A stretch of 64,000 nucleotides of DNA from positions 372,001-436,000 of the forward strand of contig NZ_QAOX01000003.1 of assembly GCF_003050935.1 (NCBI RefSeq), given 5' to 3'. The notes below the pieces were generated by a model. It did no database searches. It was not told the origin of the DNA and saw only the letters and a list, made by a program, of their open reading frames with translations. Source of the stretch: Luteibacter sp. OK325. GTDB lineage: Bacteria; Pseudomonadota; Gammaproteobacteria; Xanthomonadales; Rhodanobacteraceae. Below, piece after piece: positions 25,020 through 33,162 of the stretch; positions within the stretch are counted from its first letter, which is position 1; each line of letters begins with the position of its first letter. The position numbers and the translations under genes were made by a program.

Positions 25020-25814
25020 CTACCCGGTGAAGACCCCACCACCCAATCTCTCAAGCACACGCCCAGCCTCCACCCGCGTCCGCGGACAAACATGCCCATC
25101 CGCAATCGACCGCAGAAGCTCATCAGTCGCCTCATTACGAAAGAAATCCGCCAGCGACAGCGCCATCCTCCGCCGCATGAGGTCGTTCGCCGGTTTCCCG
25201 CAAATCGTCGACGTATCGATGTCGAAGTAATACTGGTCCGACAGAACCCCCGAACCGTCCTGGCTCAACAGCAGATTCAAAGAGGCGGTAGGCGCTGAAG
25301 GAGGAAACTGCGCGTGGACATCCCGCCCCTCGAGAAACATCAACACCGTGCCGGGCGAAAGCGTGGCCTCGCCAGCGAAGGTCAGCGGCACATGCTCGCC
25401 AATGTCGCCGCGCACGCCTGCCCTGTCGTAGGTATAGGTACGTGTCCGGTACCCGGGCCCGTAGTAGTTCGTGGTGAGGAACGAGAACCCATGATCGTGG
25501 TAAGCGAAGAAACTGAGGTTCTCGTTGTCCTCGCGGGTGTCAGCCTCCTCGGGCCAGAGATTGATCCGCACCACGAAGGGGCCGAAGGCGTCCAGCACGC
25601 AGGTCTGCCGCGAATGCATCCGCACCGGGCCACCATCACGCGAAAGGTCCTCGCGCAGCGTCTCGGCCAGCAGCGAAGGATGCCGTGCCAACGACGCGAT
25701 ATCACCGGCAACATTCATCAGTGTTTCGGGCCGCAACGGATCCACGTGCGCAAGCACACGGCGGCGGAACTCCTGCAAGTCGATGGAAGAACCATGCTCG
25801 TGACGTGCTGACAT
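25020..25814 (-). CDS. Cupin-like protein with possible 3-His metal site (third gene of peptide-HEAT-cupin cassette)
   Basis: 264 aa from the ATG giving MSARHEHGSSIDLQEFRRR. The central part reads FFAYHDHGFSFLTTNYYGPG, then about 58 residues on FLEGRDVHAQFPP. An HxH pair with a later His at that distance is the pattern of thiol-dioxygenase-like cupins; the classical cupin Glu is absent. The C-terminal ~60 residues are helical and HEAT-like (LLRSIADG...TRVEAGRVLERL). It starts 17 bp after the HEAT-repeat gene. Fe(II) oxygenase chemistry is a hypothesis; I do not know a named family. Confidence 0.55.
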   Translation of the reverse strand: MSARHEHGSSIDLQEFRRRVLAHVDPLRPETLMNVAGDIASLARHPSLLAETLREDLSRDGGPVRMHSRQTCVLDAFGPFVVRINLWPEEADTREDNENLSFFAYHDHGFSFLTTNYYGPGYRTRTYTYDRAGVRGDIGEHVPLTFAGEATLSPGTVLMFLEGRDVHAQFPPSAPTASLNLLLSQDGSGVLSDQYYFDIDTSTICGKPANDLMRRRMALSLADFFRNEATDELLRSIADGHVCPRTRVEAGRVLERLGGGVFTG

Positions 25815-25831
25815 AACCAAGGGCAGTAACC

Positions 25832-26713
25832 TCAGGCGTTCATGCGCCGCAGCGTATCCACTGCGACGGCGGCGACGTGGGGATGACGATCGTTGGCCAG
25901 AAGGTGCAGCGCTTCGCGCGCCACGGCGGTGTCCAGCGCACCCAGGCAGCGCGCAGCTTCCCACCGCACCTGGAAGTAGGGATGGTCCAGCAGCGCGCGC
26001 ACATCGGGCACCGCTTCGGCGTGGCGTGCTCGCGCCAGCTCGTCGAGCATCACCAGGATCGCCCGTGTCTGGTTGCTCGTCTGCACCGGTTGCACGGGGC
26101 GGCCCGTGCCACGTTCAAACTCCCACCGCTGCCAGACCACGGACGACGCCGCGAACGTGAGCAGGCACAGGGGCTGCTCGCCAGCTTCCAGATGGCACGC
26201 CTCGCGGGGCGCATCCACGTCGAAGCGCAACCACGGCTGCAGCATCTCCGTGCCCCGGGGCATCAGCCACGCGAATGGATCGAAGACCTCGATGTCCGAT
26301 CCAGCCGCCATGCCATAGCGCTCGGCCAGTACCGGCTGCGGCGACAGCACCGCGAGCATCTCGGGCGCGGCCATGGTGGTGGCCACAGGGGTATCGGTGT
26401 CGGAAGGCGCAGCGGGACGACCACCGTCGCTATGCGTTTCCGAGGTCAGCACCAGACTGAAGTCAGGCGACTGACACACGGTGACGCCATGCCAGTGCCA
26501 CTCCGGCAGCTCGGTCAGCGGCACGGCATCGGCCAGGTCGCGAAGCATGGCGTTATGGAAGGCGCTCCATATCGACGGCTTCAGCAACTCGTCGAAGGCA
26601 TCGCGCAATTCCCAAAAGCTGGCTGGCCGCTCCACCTCGATGATGGAGGCTGCCAGCTCGGCAAAGCGACGGAGTTCCGGTACCGCGCGGGCGGCCCTGG
26701 CCAGTTGAACCAT
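25832..26713 (-). CDS. HEAT-repeat protein of unknown function
   Basis: 293 aa. The N-terminal ~220 residues are unrecognised (contains WHWHGVTVCQSPDFSLVL and PFAWLMPRGTEMLQPWLRFD). The C-terminal ~75 residues are HEAT-like helix pairs (RALLDHPYFQVRWEAARCLG, ALHLLANDRHPHVAAVAVD). It starts 15 bp after the small-peptide gene and is followed by the cupin-like gene with a short gap, so all three should be co-transcribed. HEAT repeats usually bind proteins or peptides; here they might present the small peptide to the cupin protein, which is speculation. Confidence 0.6.
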   Translation of the reverse strand: MVQLARAARAVPELRRFAELAASIIEVERPASFWELRDAFDELLKPSIWSAFHNAMLRDLADAVPLTELPEWHWHGVTVCQSPDFSLVLTSETHSDGGRPAAPSDTDTPVATTMAAPEMLAVLSPQPVLAERYGMAAGSDIEVFDPFAWLMPRGTEMLQPWLRFDVDAPREACHLEAGEQPLCLLTFAASSVVWQRWEFERGTGRPVQPVQTSNQTRAILVMLDELARARHAEAVPDVRALLDHPYFQVRWEAARCLGALDTAVAREALHLLANDRHPHVAAVAVDTLRRMNA

Positions 26714-26728
26714 GCGTGCGGAGGCCGT

Positions 26729-26914
26729 TTAGTCCGCGGAGGCTGTAACGTCGGCCTGCTCCGCCGCCATGCGGGGACGGAGGGTCGGATAGCTGGTCAC
26801 GATATCGACCGTGCAGCTCTCGTCGCGGGCGGCGACAGTGGCGTGGATACGGTCGACCTTTCCCACGGCGGCGGCAGGATGGGGCAGCTTGGCGAAGGAG
26901 ATTTCCCAGGGCAT
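26729..26914 (-). CDS. Small protein/peptide (61 aa), first gene of the HEAT/cupin operon
   Basis: The chosen ATG (MPWEISFAKLPHPAAAV) has GGGAA seven bases upstream; an ATG six codons earlier is possible. It contains one cysteine in RDESCTVDIVTSYPTLRP and an acidic tail. No signal peptide or membrane segment. A short unrelated peptide in front of a binding-repeat protein and a possible oxygenase resembles a precursor-peptide arrangement, but no leader/core motif I know is present. Could equally be a small structural subunit. Confidence 0.45.
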   Translation of the reverse strand: MPWEISFAKLPHPAAAVGKVDRIHATVAARDESCTVDIVTSYPTLRPRMAAEQADVTASAD

Positions 26915-27043
26915 TGGCGTGTTCCCGTGCATCGCGGCCGGCTCAGCCGCTAAACCAGCCTACTAGGCGTGTCCCCTTCCCTAATCGGACGCGGTTCGCA
27001 CATTGGTAACTTCGGGGCGGTCCATCCGGTGCTCCGCCGTCGT

Positions 27044-27135
27044 ACTGTAGGAGCCGCTTCAGCGGCGAAAGGGTGCTCGCGATGACAGTGGCCCTTTCGC
27101 TCCCTAGGGATCGCCGATGAATCGGCTCCTACAGA
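27044..27135. repeat. REP pair between cassette and Rieske/FAD oxidoreductase
   Basis: GTAGGAGCCGCTTCAGCGGC and, 60 bases on, the inverted GATCGCCGATGAATCGGCTC with CTACAG. The spacer carries GTGGCCCTTTCGC. This is the last REP seen; none follows in the remaining 36 kb. Confidence 0.85.
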
Positions 27136-27171
27136 AGGCGAACGCGCTCCTATAGAGGAGCATCGGTACAT

Positions 27172-28686
27172 TCAGGGCTTTAGGAGTTCTGCTGCCTTGA
27201 GCGAATCCATGTCGCGGTTGATCGTCGCCACTGCAATCACCCGGCCATCCTTCTCGTAGCGCACCTCGGCGTCCTTGTCGGCCACCGAGCCTTCTTCACG
27301 AATCGCATCCCAGTCCTCAGCATGGCCGACATAGCGAATGGTCGTGTCGTAATGGACGCTCCAGAAAAACGGCGGCTCCTCGAACGGATCGTCGATATCG
27401 AGCATCCCCGCCGCCGCGACCTGGCCGTGGCGCTCGGCGAGCACCCAGTGCTCCACACGTGCGGGCTGGCCATGCGCGCCGGGATAGCGGGCGATGTCGC
27501 CGGTGGCGAAGATGTCGGGATCGGACGAGCACATCGACGTGTCCACAACCACGCCACCGTCGATATGCAAACCTGCCGCCTCGGCCAGCTGCAAGCGCGG
27601 CTTCACGCCGATACCGAGCACCACGCGCGTTGCACGCACCGACGTGCCATCGTCGAGCTGCACGGCACCGTCCGCATACCCTTCCGCACGACGGCCCAGA
27701 TGAAACACCACGCCATTGGCTTCATGCAAGGCCTTGATCATTGTCCCGATCGACGGTCCGAACTTGCTTCGCAGCGGAATCAGCTCCGGCCCGATCACAT
27801 GTACCCTGGCGCCACGATGGCGAAGCGAAGCTGCTGCCTCCAGCCCGATGAAGCTGCTACCGATCACCGCGACCACATCGGCCGAGGTCACATCCGCGAT
27901 CACCCGCTCGGCGTCCTTCATGCTGCGCAGCGTGTGCACATGCGGTTGGTCGAACCCCGGCGCCGAGGGCCGAATGGGCTCCGCGCCGGTCGCCAGTAGC
28001 AGTTTGTCATAGGACAACGACCCGCCCGACTCCAACACCACGGAACGCGACGCCGCATCAATCGAACGAACCACGACACCCAGCTTCAACTCGATTTTCA
28101 AAGACGCATAAAATGCATCGTCCTTCAGCGGCATCCACTCAGGCTCAGCCGTACCCGCCAGGTAATCCTTCGACACGTTAGGCCGGTCATACGGTGCATC
28201 CACGTCGGAACTTATCATCGTGATCCCGCCGGCAAACCCATGCTGACGAAGTCGCTGTGCGGCGGCGAAACCAGACGCCCCGCCACCGACGATCACGAAG
28301 TGCTTATCCGCCATCAATGCTGGTGAAGGTGATGCCTCATCGGGAAGCGCTCCACGGATGAACACTTTGCCGCCCTCTTCTTCCACCTTCCAACGCGCCA
28401 CGGGGGCCAGTGCAGGCGCCTTCAGCGCCCGGCCCGTCCTCAGATCGAAGCAAGCGTGATGCAGCGGGCAGTTGATGGTGTCGCCGACGCGCAGGCCCTC
28501 ATGCAGCGGACCGCTGTAGTGGCTGCATGCGCCGCCCAGCGCCACAAGACCGTCGCTGGTGCGCGCCACGATGATCGCCTCACCGTTCACATGACCGGCG
28601 AAGACGCCATCGTCGGGAATGGTCGAGGCGTAGACGCCCTGGCTGAAATCGGGACCAACGGGAGCGGAGTCAGAATCGGTAGACAT
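27172..28686 (-). CDS. FAD/NAD(P)-dependent oxidoreductase with N-terminal Rieske domain
   Basis: 504 aa. Residues 10-110 are a Rieske [2Fe-2S] domain with ACSHYSGPLHEG and NCPLHHACFD (C-x-H and C-x2-H). A pyridine-nucleotide disulfide reductase-like module follows: FVIVGGGASGFAAAQRL (FAD), VVAVIGSSFIGLEAAASL (NAD) and DIFATGDIARYP. The architecture equals AIFM3/AIF-like reductases that pass electrons from NAD(P)H to ferredoxin-like or Rieske acceptors. Cytosolic. Its partner is not in the window. No operon neighbours. Confidence 0.9.
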   Translation of the reverse strand: MSTDSDSAPVGPDFSQGVYASTIPDDGVFAGHVNGEAIIVARTSDGLVALGGACSHYSGPLHEGLRVGDTINCPLHHACFDLRTGRALKAPALAPVARWKVEEEGGKVFIRGALPDEASPSPALMADKHFVIVGGGASGFAAAQRLRQHGFAGGITMISSDVDAPYDRPNVSKDYLAGTAEPEWMPLKDDAFYASLKIELKLGVVVRSIDAASRSVVLESGGSLSYDKLLLATGAEPIRPSAPGFDQPHVHTLRSMKDAERVIADVTSADVVAVIGSSFIGLEAAASLRHRGARVHVIGPELIPLRSKFGPSIGTMIKALHEANGVVFHLGRRAEGYADGAVQLDDGTSVRATRVVLGIGVKPRLQLAEAAGLHIDGGVVVDTSMCSSDPDIFATGDIARYPGAHGQPARVEHWVLAERHGQVAAAGMLDIDDPFEEPPFFWSVHYDTTIRYVGHAEDWDAIREEGSVADKDAEVRYEKDGRVIAVATINRDMDSLKAAELLKP

Positions 28687-28944
28687 GGCAGGTTCCCGTG
28701 CTGGCGTTGGCTAGCCTTCGAATGTATGGGCCAAATATGACGCTGGCTAGGCGGTTCTGTGTGTACATGGTGATGTGTGGACAGCATCAATGCGGCTGGC
28801 GTTCCGCGTGCTATGCAATTTCGGAAAAAGTTGATGGTTTTGTGAAGACGCCGTAGTGAGACCCCGGTCTCTTGGCATTTGATCCTCGGTTCGGCAAGCT
28901 GCGGGGTCGCAAGATCCCAGATGAAACGCACGATCAGGAGCTCC

Positions 28945-29391
28945 ATGATGAGAACGGTCCACACGCTCGCCATCACCCTCGCCCTTCTCGTCACCGGCAG
29001 CAGCGCCTTCGCCACCGACAGCACCAGCCAGGTGATCAAGCGCCAGGCGCCCAAGAGCATCACGGCCTCCTTTTATACGTGCGTCGACAAGGCCGGCTCG
29101 GACGCGACGGCGCAAGGCGCCTGCCTCAGCGCCGAAAAGAAGACGCAGGACGCCCGCCTGAACACGACCTACAAGGCGCTCAACGCCAAGCTCACCGGTA
29201 ACGCGAAGGCCAACCTGCTCACTTCCGAGCGCGCCTGGCTCGAGTTCCACAACAAGAACGGCGACTTTGAAGCGTCGTTGTATGGCGACGAGCCGGTCGC
29301 CGACCTCCAGGTCACCCAGAACGAAATCTTCCGCATCGCCGAACGCGCGGATGCCCTGGACAAATACCTCACCATCGCCAACGACCAGTAA
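28945..29391 (+). CDS. LprI/DUF1311 lysozyme-inhibitor-like protein, candidate immunity protein (X-Tfi)
   Basis: 148 aa with a signal peptide (MMRTVHTLAITLALLVTGSSAFA). AGGAG precedes two adjacent ATGs. The mature part has FYTCVDKAGSDATAQGACLS, then LNTTYKALNAKL and SERAWLEFHN, the LprI-like pattern with two cysteines. It sits 24 bp before the type IV effector gene, same strand. Known effectors of Xanthomonadales killing type IV systems are encoded with periplasmic inhibitors, several lysozyme-inhibitor-like; by that rule this is the cognate immunity protein. Function is inferred. Confidence 0.78.
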   Translation: MMRTVHTLAITLALLVTGSSAFATDSTSQVIKRQAPKSITASFYTCVDKAGSDATAQGACLSAEKKTQDARLNTTYKALNAKLTGNAKANLLTSERAWLEFHNKNGDFEASLYGDEPVADLQVTQNEIFRIAERADALDKYLTIANDQ

Positions 29392-29415
29392 CCCAACGCT
29401 TCACGGAGAGAAGTC

Positions 29416-30975
29416 ATGGCCGGTATCGATACGCACGACGTCAACTCACTCGCAGGCGCCACGTACTTCGTGGTGGGCCGCGGCACCGAAGGCGGCCCGT
29501 CTTCGTACCACCTGTCCATCACGGGTGTCACCAGCGGCACGTCCGACCCCAACTGGGGCCACGCGAACAGGATCATCGCCGACAGCGGCTACTCGCTCGG
29601 CACGATCCAGGTGGATCTCGGCAAGCGTGGCACGTGGGCACTCGGTGCCACCGATGGCGCGGCGCTGAAGCCCGGCCAGACTACCTACGTCGACGGCATC
29701 ATCGACCAGTCCTCGCAGTACGCGAAGGATCACGGCCTCACGTATACGAGCGACACCAGCAAGCTCCGCAGCGACCTGCTCACGCACGGCAATGGCGAGC
29801 ACGGCCGCACCACGCTCAACTTCATCGACAAAGACACCCGCGACAGCATCAACGCGTGGGCCGGCTCGCAGGACGGCCAGAAGTGGGTCCACAAGAACAT
29901 CGACTACCCGCAGATCAAGAACGCGACCCAGTCGGCCATGGATACGCTCGACAAGTACGGCAAGAACATTCCGGAAGATCGTCGCCTGGAAACCGTCGCC
30001 ATTCTCGCGAAGACGGAGAACCAGATCCCGTCGCAGATGAAGAAGTTCGAAAAGGTGCTGCAGGACGGCGGCAACTACGACGACGTGCTCGCCAAGGCCA
30101 ACCAGATCAAGGAAACCTATTCGTACTACGACGGCCCGAAAGCGGCCGCGCTGGCCGAGCAGTATAAGAATGCATACAAGGATCCGGAGAAGGCGGCAGC
30201 CCTTGATCGCGCACATACCAAGGTCGGCGATGCCAACTTCGATCCGTCGAAGTCAGGCGACGATGCGGATATCAAGGCCGCGTTGAAGGCTATCGGCCAG
30301 GGTGGTCGTGCGCATGCGCCAGCGGGCCATGGGTCACTGAAAGATGGCGCGCACGGAGAGAAAGTGACTGCATTGCAGACTGATCTGGCGAAACTTGGCT
30401 TCACCGATGCGCATGGTCGTGTGCTGCACCCGGATGGTGACTTCGGGCCGGGGACGAAGGCTGCCGTGGAGACGTTCCAGCGGGCGCATGGTTTGGCTGC
30501 CGATGGTGTTGCGGGGCCGAAGACGCTTGAGGCCTTACAGAAGGCGGCGCATCTCCCGCAGGTAACTCATACGTCGCCCAGCAGCCTTGCAGACGCGAGC
30601 CATCCTGGACATGACATCTACAGGCAGGCGCTGGGTCGCGTACAGGCCATCGACGCAAAGCTTGGACGCCACTCGGACCATATGTCGGAGAACCTGGCGG
30701 GGTCGTTGGCGGTAGCTGCGAGAAAGGAGACCATGACGCGGGTTGACCACGTTGAGATCAGCGACGACGGAAAGCAGGCGTACGCCATGCAGGGCGAGAC
30801 CAACTCACCATTCAAGCGCGTGGCAGAAGTGGATGTTGCGACGTCGGTAGCCAAGCCGCTCGAGCAGAGCAGTGCTGAGTTCCATAAGGTGGATCAGCAG
30901 CAAGCGCAGACGCAGGCGGGTCCGCCCCAGCAGACTCAAGCTCAACAACCGCAACAGCCTGGCCTGCATCCCTAA
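29416..30975 (+). CDS. Predicted type IV secretion effector (X-Tfe) with peptidoglycan-binding domain and XVIPCD
   Basis: 519 aa, start after GGAGAGAAGTC. Residues 10-90 resemble lysozyme-fold effectors (GRGTEGGPSSYHLSI with Glu25, then SGYSLGTIQVDLGKRGTW). Residues ~308-375 are a PG_binding_1 domain (HGEKVTALQTDLAKLGF, GDFGPGTKAAVETFQ). The last ~130 residues are the XVIPCD secretion tag: HPGHDIYRQALGRVQAID, SENLAGSLAV, TRVDHVEIS, AYAMQGE, and a Gln-rich tail. There is no Sec signal. The tag is recognised by VirD4 of the bacteria-killing type IV system, not encoded here. The enzyme should cut neighbour peptidoglycan. Confidence 0.88.
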   Translation: MAGIDTHDVNSLAGATYFVVGRGTEGGPSSYHLSITGVTSGTSDPNWGHANRIIADSGYSLGTIQVDLGKRGTWALGATDGAALKPGQTTYVDGIIDQSSQYAKDHGLTYTSDTSKLRSDLLTHGNGEHGRTTLNFIDKDTRDSINAWAGSQDGQKWVHKNIDYPQIKNATQSAMDTLDKYGKNIPEDRRLETVAILAKTENQIPSQMKKFEKVLQDGGNYDDVLAKANQIKETYSYYDGPKAAALAEQYKNAYKDPEKAAALDRAHTKVGDANFDPSKSGDDADIKAALKAIGQGGRAHAPAGHGSLKDGAHGEKVTALQTDLAKLGFTDAHGRVLHPDGDFGPGTKAAVETFQRAHGLAADGVAGPKTLEALQKAAHLPQVTHTSPSSLADASHPGHDIYRQALGRVQAIDAKLGRHSDHMSENLAGSLAVAARKETMTRVDHVEISDDGKQAYAMQGETNSPFKRVAEVDVATSVAKPLEQSSAEFHKVDQQQAQTQAGPPQQTQAQQPQQPGLHP

Positions 30976-31113
30976 GGCGAAGAAGGCGGTGGATGAGCGA
31001 CTCGGCGTCCACCGCTCCTGACGTGAGCACTCCGGATCCCGCCGGAGCAAGGTAAGCTCTCGGCTCGAACAGACCTGGACGTTTGGTCTGCAACGCTGGA
31101 CAGGGAGAGCTTT

Positions 31114-31620
31114 GTGAAACTGGGTACTCATGCCTTGGCCGCCATGGCCATGGTATCGCTTGGCTCGTGTTCGTCTGCCTACGCCGCTGATAAGTGCCTG
31201 GTCGCCAAGGCTCATTACACACTCTCCTCCGACAAGAGGATCTCCATCAGCTTCGTTCCTGCTGGGAAGCACGACGAATGGGGATCAGACGTGGCCTTGC
31301 GAATCGACACGAAGGGCGGCCCGTCCTACTGGTTCATGTTCGACAGCGGCAGTGCGCGATATATCAACATGATCTCAACGACGGATGTCAAAGCCCCACA
31401 CTGGACGCCACCCACAGGTGACTCGGGGGTCCGCCCGTTGGGGGAGATGCATTACTTCGCCTGGTCGGGGAAGTACGACTTCAATGAAGCGTATCCGCAG
31501 ACAACCGCCAGAGCTCCCGAACGCATCTTTCTGCCGGACCTCGCTGAGACCATGTGGTATCGCGCAAATCCGCGTGTCGGGCTGAAGCACGGCGTCTTCG
31601 TGCTGGACAGTTGCCAGTGA
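31114..31620 (+). CDS. Exported hypothetical protein downstream of the type IV effector
   Basis: 168 aa with GTG start behind GGGAG at six bases. The signal peptide ends either at a lipobox-like SLGSC or at AYAA. The mature part is beta-rich (YTLSSDKRISISFVP, SYWFMFDSGSARYINMI) with a final cysteine (LDSCQ). I do not recognise a family. It lies 138 bp after the effector on the same strand, so it could be a second immunity factor or an unrelated periplasmic protein. Confidence 0.6.
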   Translation: MKLGTHALAAMAMVSLGSCSSAYAADKCLVAKAHYTLSSDKRISISFVPAGKHDEWGSDVALRIDTKGGPSYWFMFDSGSARYINMISTTDVKAPHWTPPTGDSGVRPLGEMHYFAWSGKYDFNEAYPQTTARAPERIFLPDLAETMWYRANPRVGLKHGVFVLDSCQ

Positions 31621-31653
31621 TCGAGAAGGATGAGGCTGCTTGCGCGAAGTGAG

Positions 31654-33042
31654 CTACGCCCCCTGCCCGGATAGCACCCGCCCAAGCGCCTTGAACACCC
31701 GCGCATCCAGCATTTGCGCCACATTGAAGCGCAAGAATCCCGTCGCGCTCGATGCCTGACTGAAAGCATTTCCCGGCGCCAGCACCACGCCTTCCTTCAG
31801 GCAGGCGCGCGCCACCGTTGCCGCATCGAGGCCTGCTGGCAACTGGCACCAGACAAACATGCCGGCACTGGGGACGAGCCAGGGCTTGATGCCCAGCTCG
31901 CCGAGCCTTGCCACGGCTTTCTCCATCGCTTTCGCTAACCGCTCGCGCACGGTTTCCATGTGCTTGCGGTAGCCGCTGTCGGTCAGTGTTGCAAACAGGA
32001 TCTCGGCGGACAGGCGCCCACCGCCGAATGCCGTTGCGATCTTCAGGTCTGCCAGCCCTTCGATCCAGTCGGGACGCGCCGCCACATAGCCACACCGAAG
32101 CGACGCTGAGATCGTCTTCGAGAAACTGCTGACGTGGATCACGCGGTTGAGGCCGTCGAACGCCGCCAACCGTGGCGCAGGCACTAGCTCGAAGTCGGCA
32201 AAGATGTCGTCCTCGACAATGACCAGGTCCGATGCCTCGGCGAGCTTCAGGAGGCGATGCGCAACCACTGCCGACAACGCCGCGCCCGTCGGATTGTGCA
32301 GCCCCGAATTGGTGATGTAGAGACGAGGCGCATGCGCCTTCAGTGCCGCTTCGAACAGATCCACATCGGGTCCGGTCCACGTGTACGGAACACTGACAAC
32401 ATTGACGCGATGCGCTTTCAGCAACGCATGGAAATTGAAGTAGCAGGGGTCGTCCACCATCACGGTGTCACCCGGCTCCAGGAGGAACCGGCAGATCAGG
32501 TCGATCGCCTGGATGCCCGACTCGGTAAGCATCAGCTGGTCGGGCGCCGCGTCGACGCCGATGCCGTGCATCCGACGGGCGAGCAGCTGACGTAAGCCGG
32601 GGTGTCCCAGCGGCGTCGCGTATTCGACCAGCTCCAGTGTGTCGGCCCTCGCCACGGTGCGCAGGGCGCGACGCATGCCCGCCTCGAAGAGCCAGTCTGA
32701 CGGGAGCCAGCCGCAACCTGGCTTCAGCAGTGTGGCGTCCGCTTCCAGCGACTGGCGTGAGATCCACAGCGGGTCGACTTCCCTCTCCACCTTCGGGCCC
32801 ATGCCGGCCAGGGCTAAAGGCGCCACCGGCCCCGCCACATAAAAACCGGCACCTCGCCGGGGCGTGATGACACCCTCGGCGGCCAGCCGCTCATAGGCTT
32901 CCACCACAGTCGAAACCGACAGCCGCATGGCCAGCGCCTGCGCGCGCACCGAGGGCAACCGCGCGCCCGGCAGGTAGCTGCGCGATGAGATTCGCGACCT
33001 GACCTCGGTCATGACGGTTTCAATCCGGCTACCGGTACGCAT
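31654..33042 (-). CDS. MocR-type (GntR-HTH / aminotransferase) transcriptional regulator
   Basis: 462 aa. Residues 1-75 are a GntR winged HTH (RLPSVRAQALAMRLSVSTVV-AYERLAAEGVITPRRGAGFYV). The rest is a fold-type I aminotransferase with the PLP lysine in VSSFSKTISASLRCGYV and NSGLHNPTGAALS. MocR regulators sense PLP or amino compounds and often control a divergent gene. The divergent neighbour is a DMT-family exporter 120 bp away, so that gene is the probable target. Confidence 0.92.
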   Translation of the reverse strand: MRTGSRIETVMTEVRSRISSRSYLPGARLPSVRAQALAMRLSVSTVVEAYERLAAEGVITPRRGAGFYVAGPVAPLALAGMGPKVEREVDPLWISRQSLEADATLLKPGCGWLPSDWLFEAGMRRALRTVARADTLELVEYATPLGHPGLRQLLARRMHGIGVDAAPDQLMLTESGIQAIDLICRFLLEPGDTVMVDDPCYFNFHALLKAHRVNVVSVPYTWTGPDVDLFEAALKAHAPRLYITNSGLHNPTGAALSAVVAHRLLKLAEASDLVIVEDDIFADFELVPAPRLAAFDGLNRVIHVSSFSKTISASLRCGYVAARPDWIEGLADLKIATAFGGGRLSAEILFATLTDSGYRKHMETVRERLAKAMEKAVARLGELGIKPWLVPSAGMFVWCQLPAGLDAATVARACLKEGVVLAPGNAFSQASSATGFLRFNVAQMLDARVFKALGRVLSGQGA

Positions 33043-33054
33043 GCGAACGCCTCG

Positions 33055-33100
33055 ACTGTACTGGGTTAGAGAACACTACAGTTTCTTTCGATTGTACTGT
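33055..33100. promoter_or_regulatory. Candidate MocR operator between the regulator and exporter genes
   Basis: Three related sites: ACTGTACT (33055-33062), ACTACAGT (33075-33082, opposite orientation, i.e. ACTGTAGT) and TGTACTGT (33093-33100), spaced about 20 bp. MocR-type regulators usually bind such repeated half-sites in the divergent promoter. No experiment supports this. Confidence 0.5.
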
Positions 33101-33162
33101 TTTGTGCCTCGTTCGCGCCCTTTCCGAATGTTCAACTTCACCGGTCTGACGAGGAATGACCG

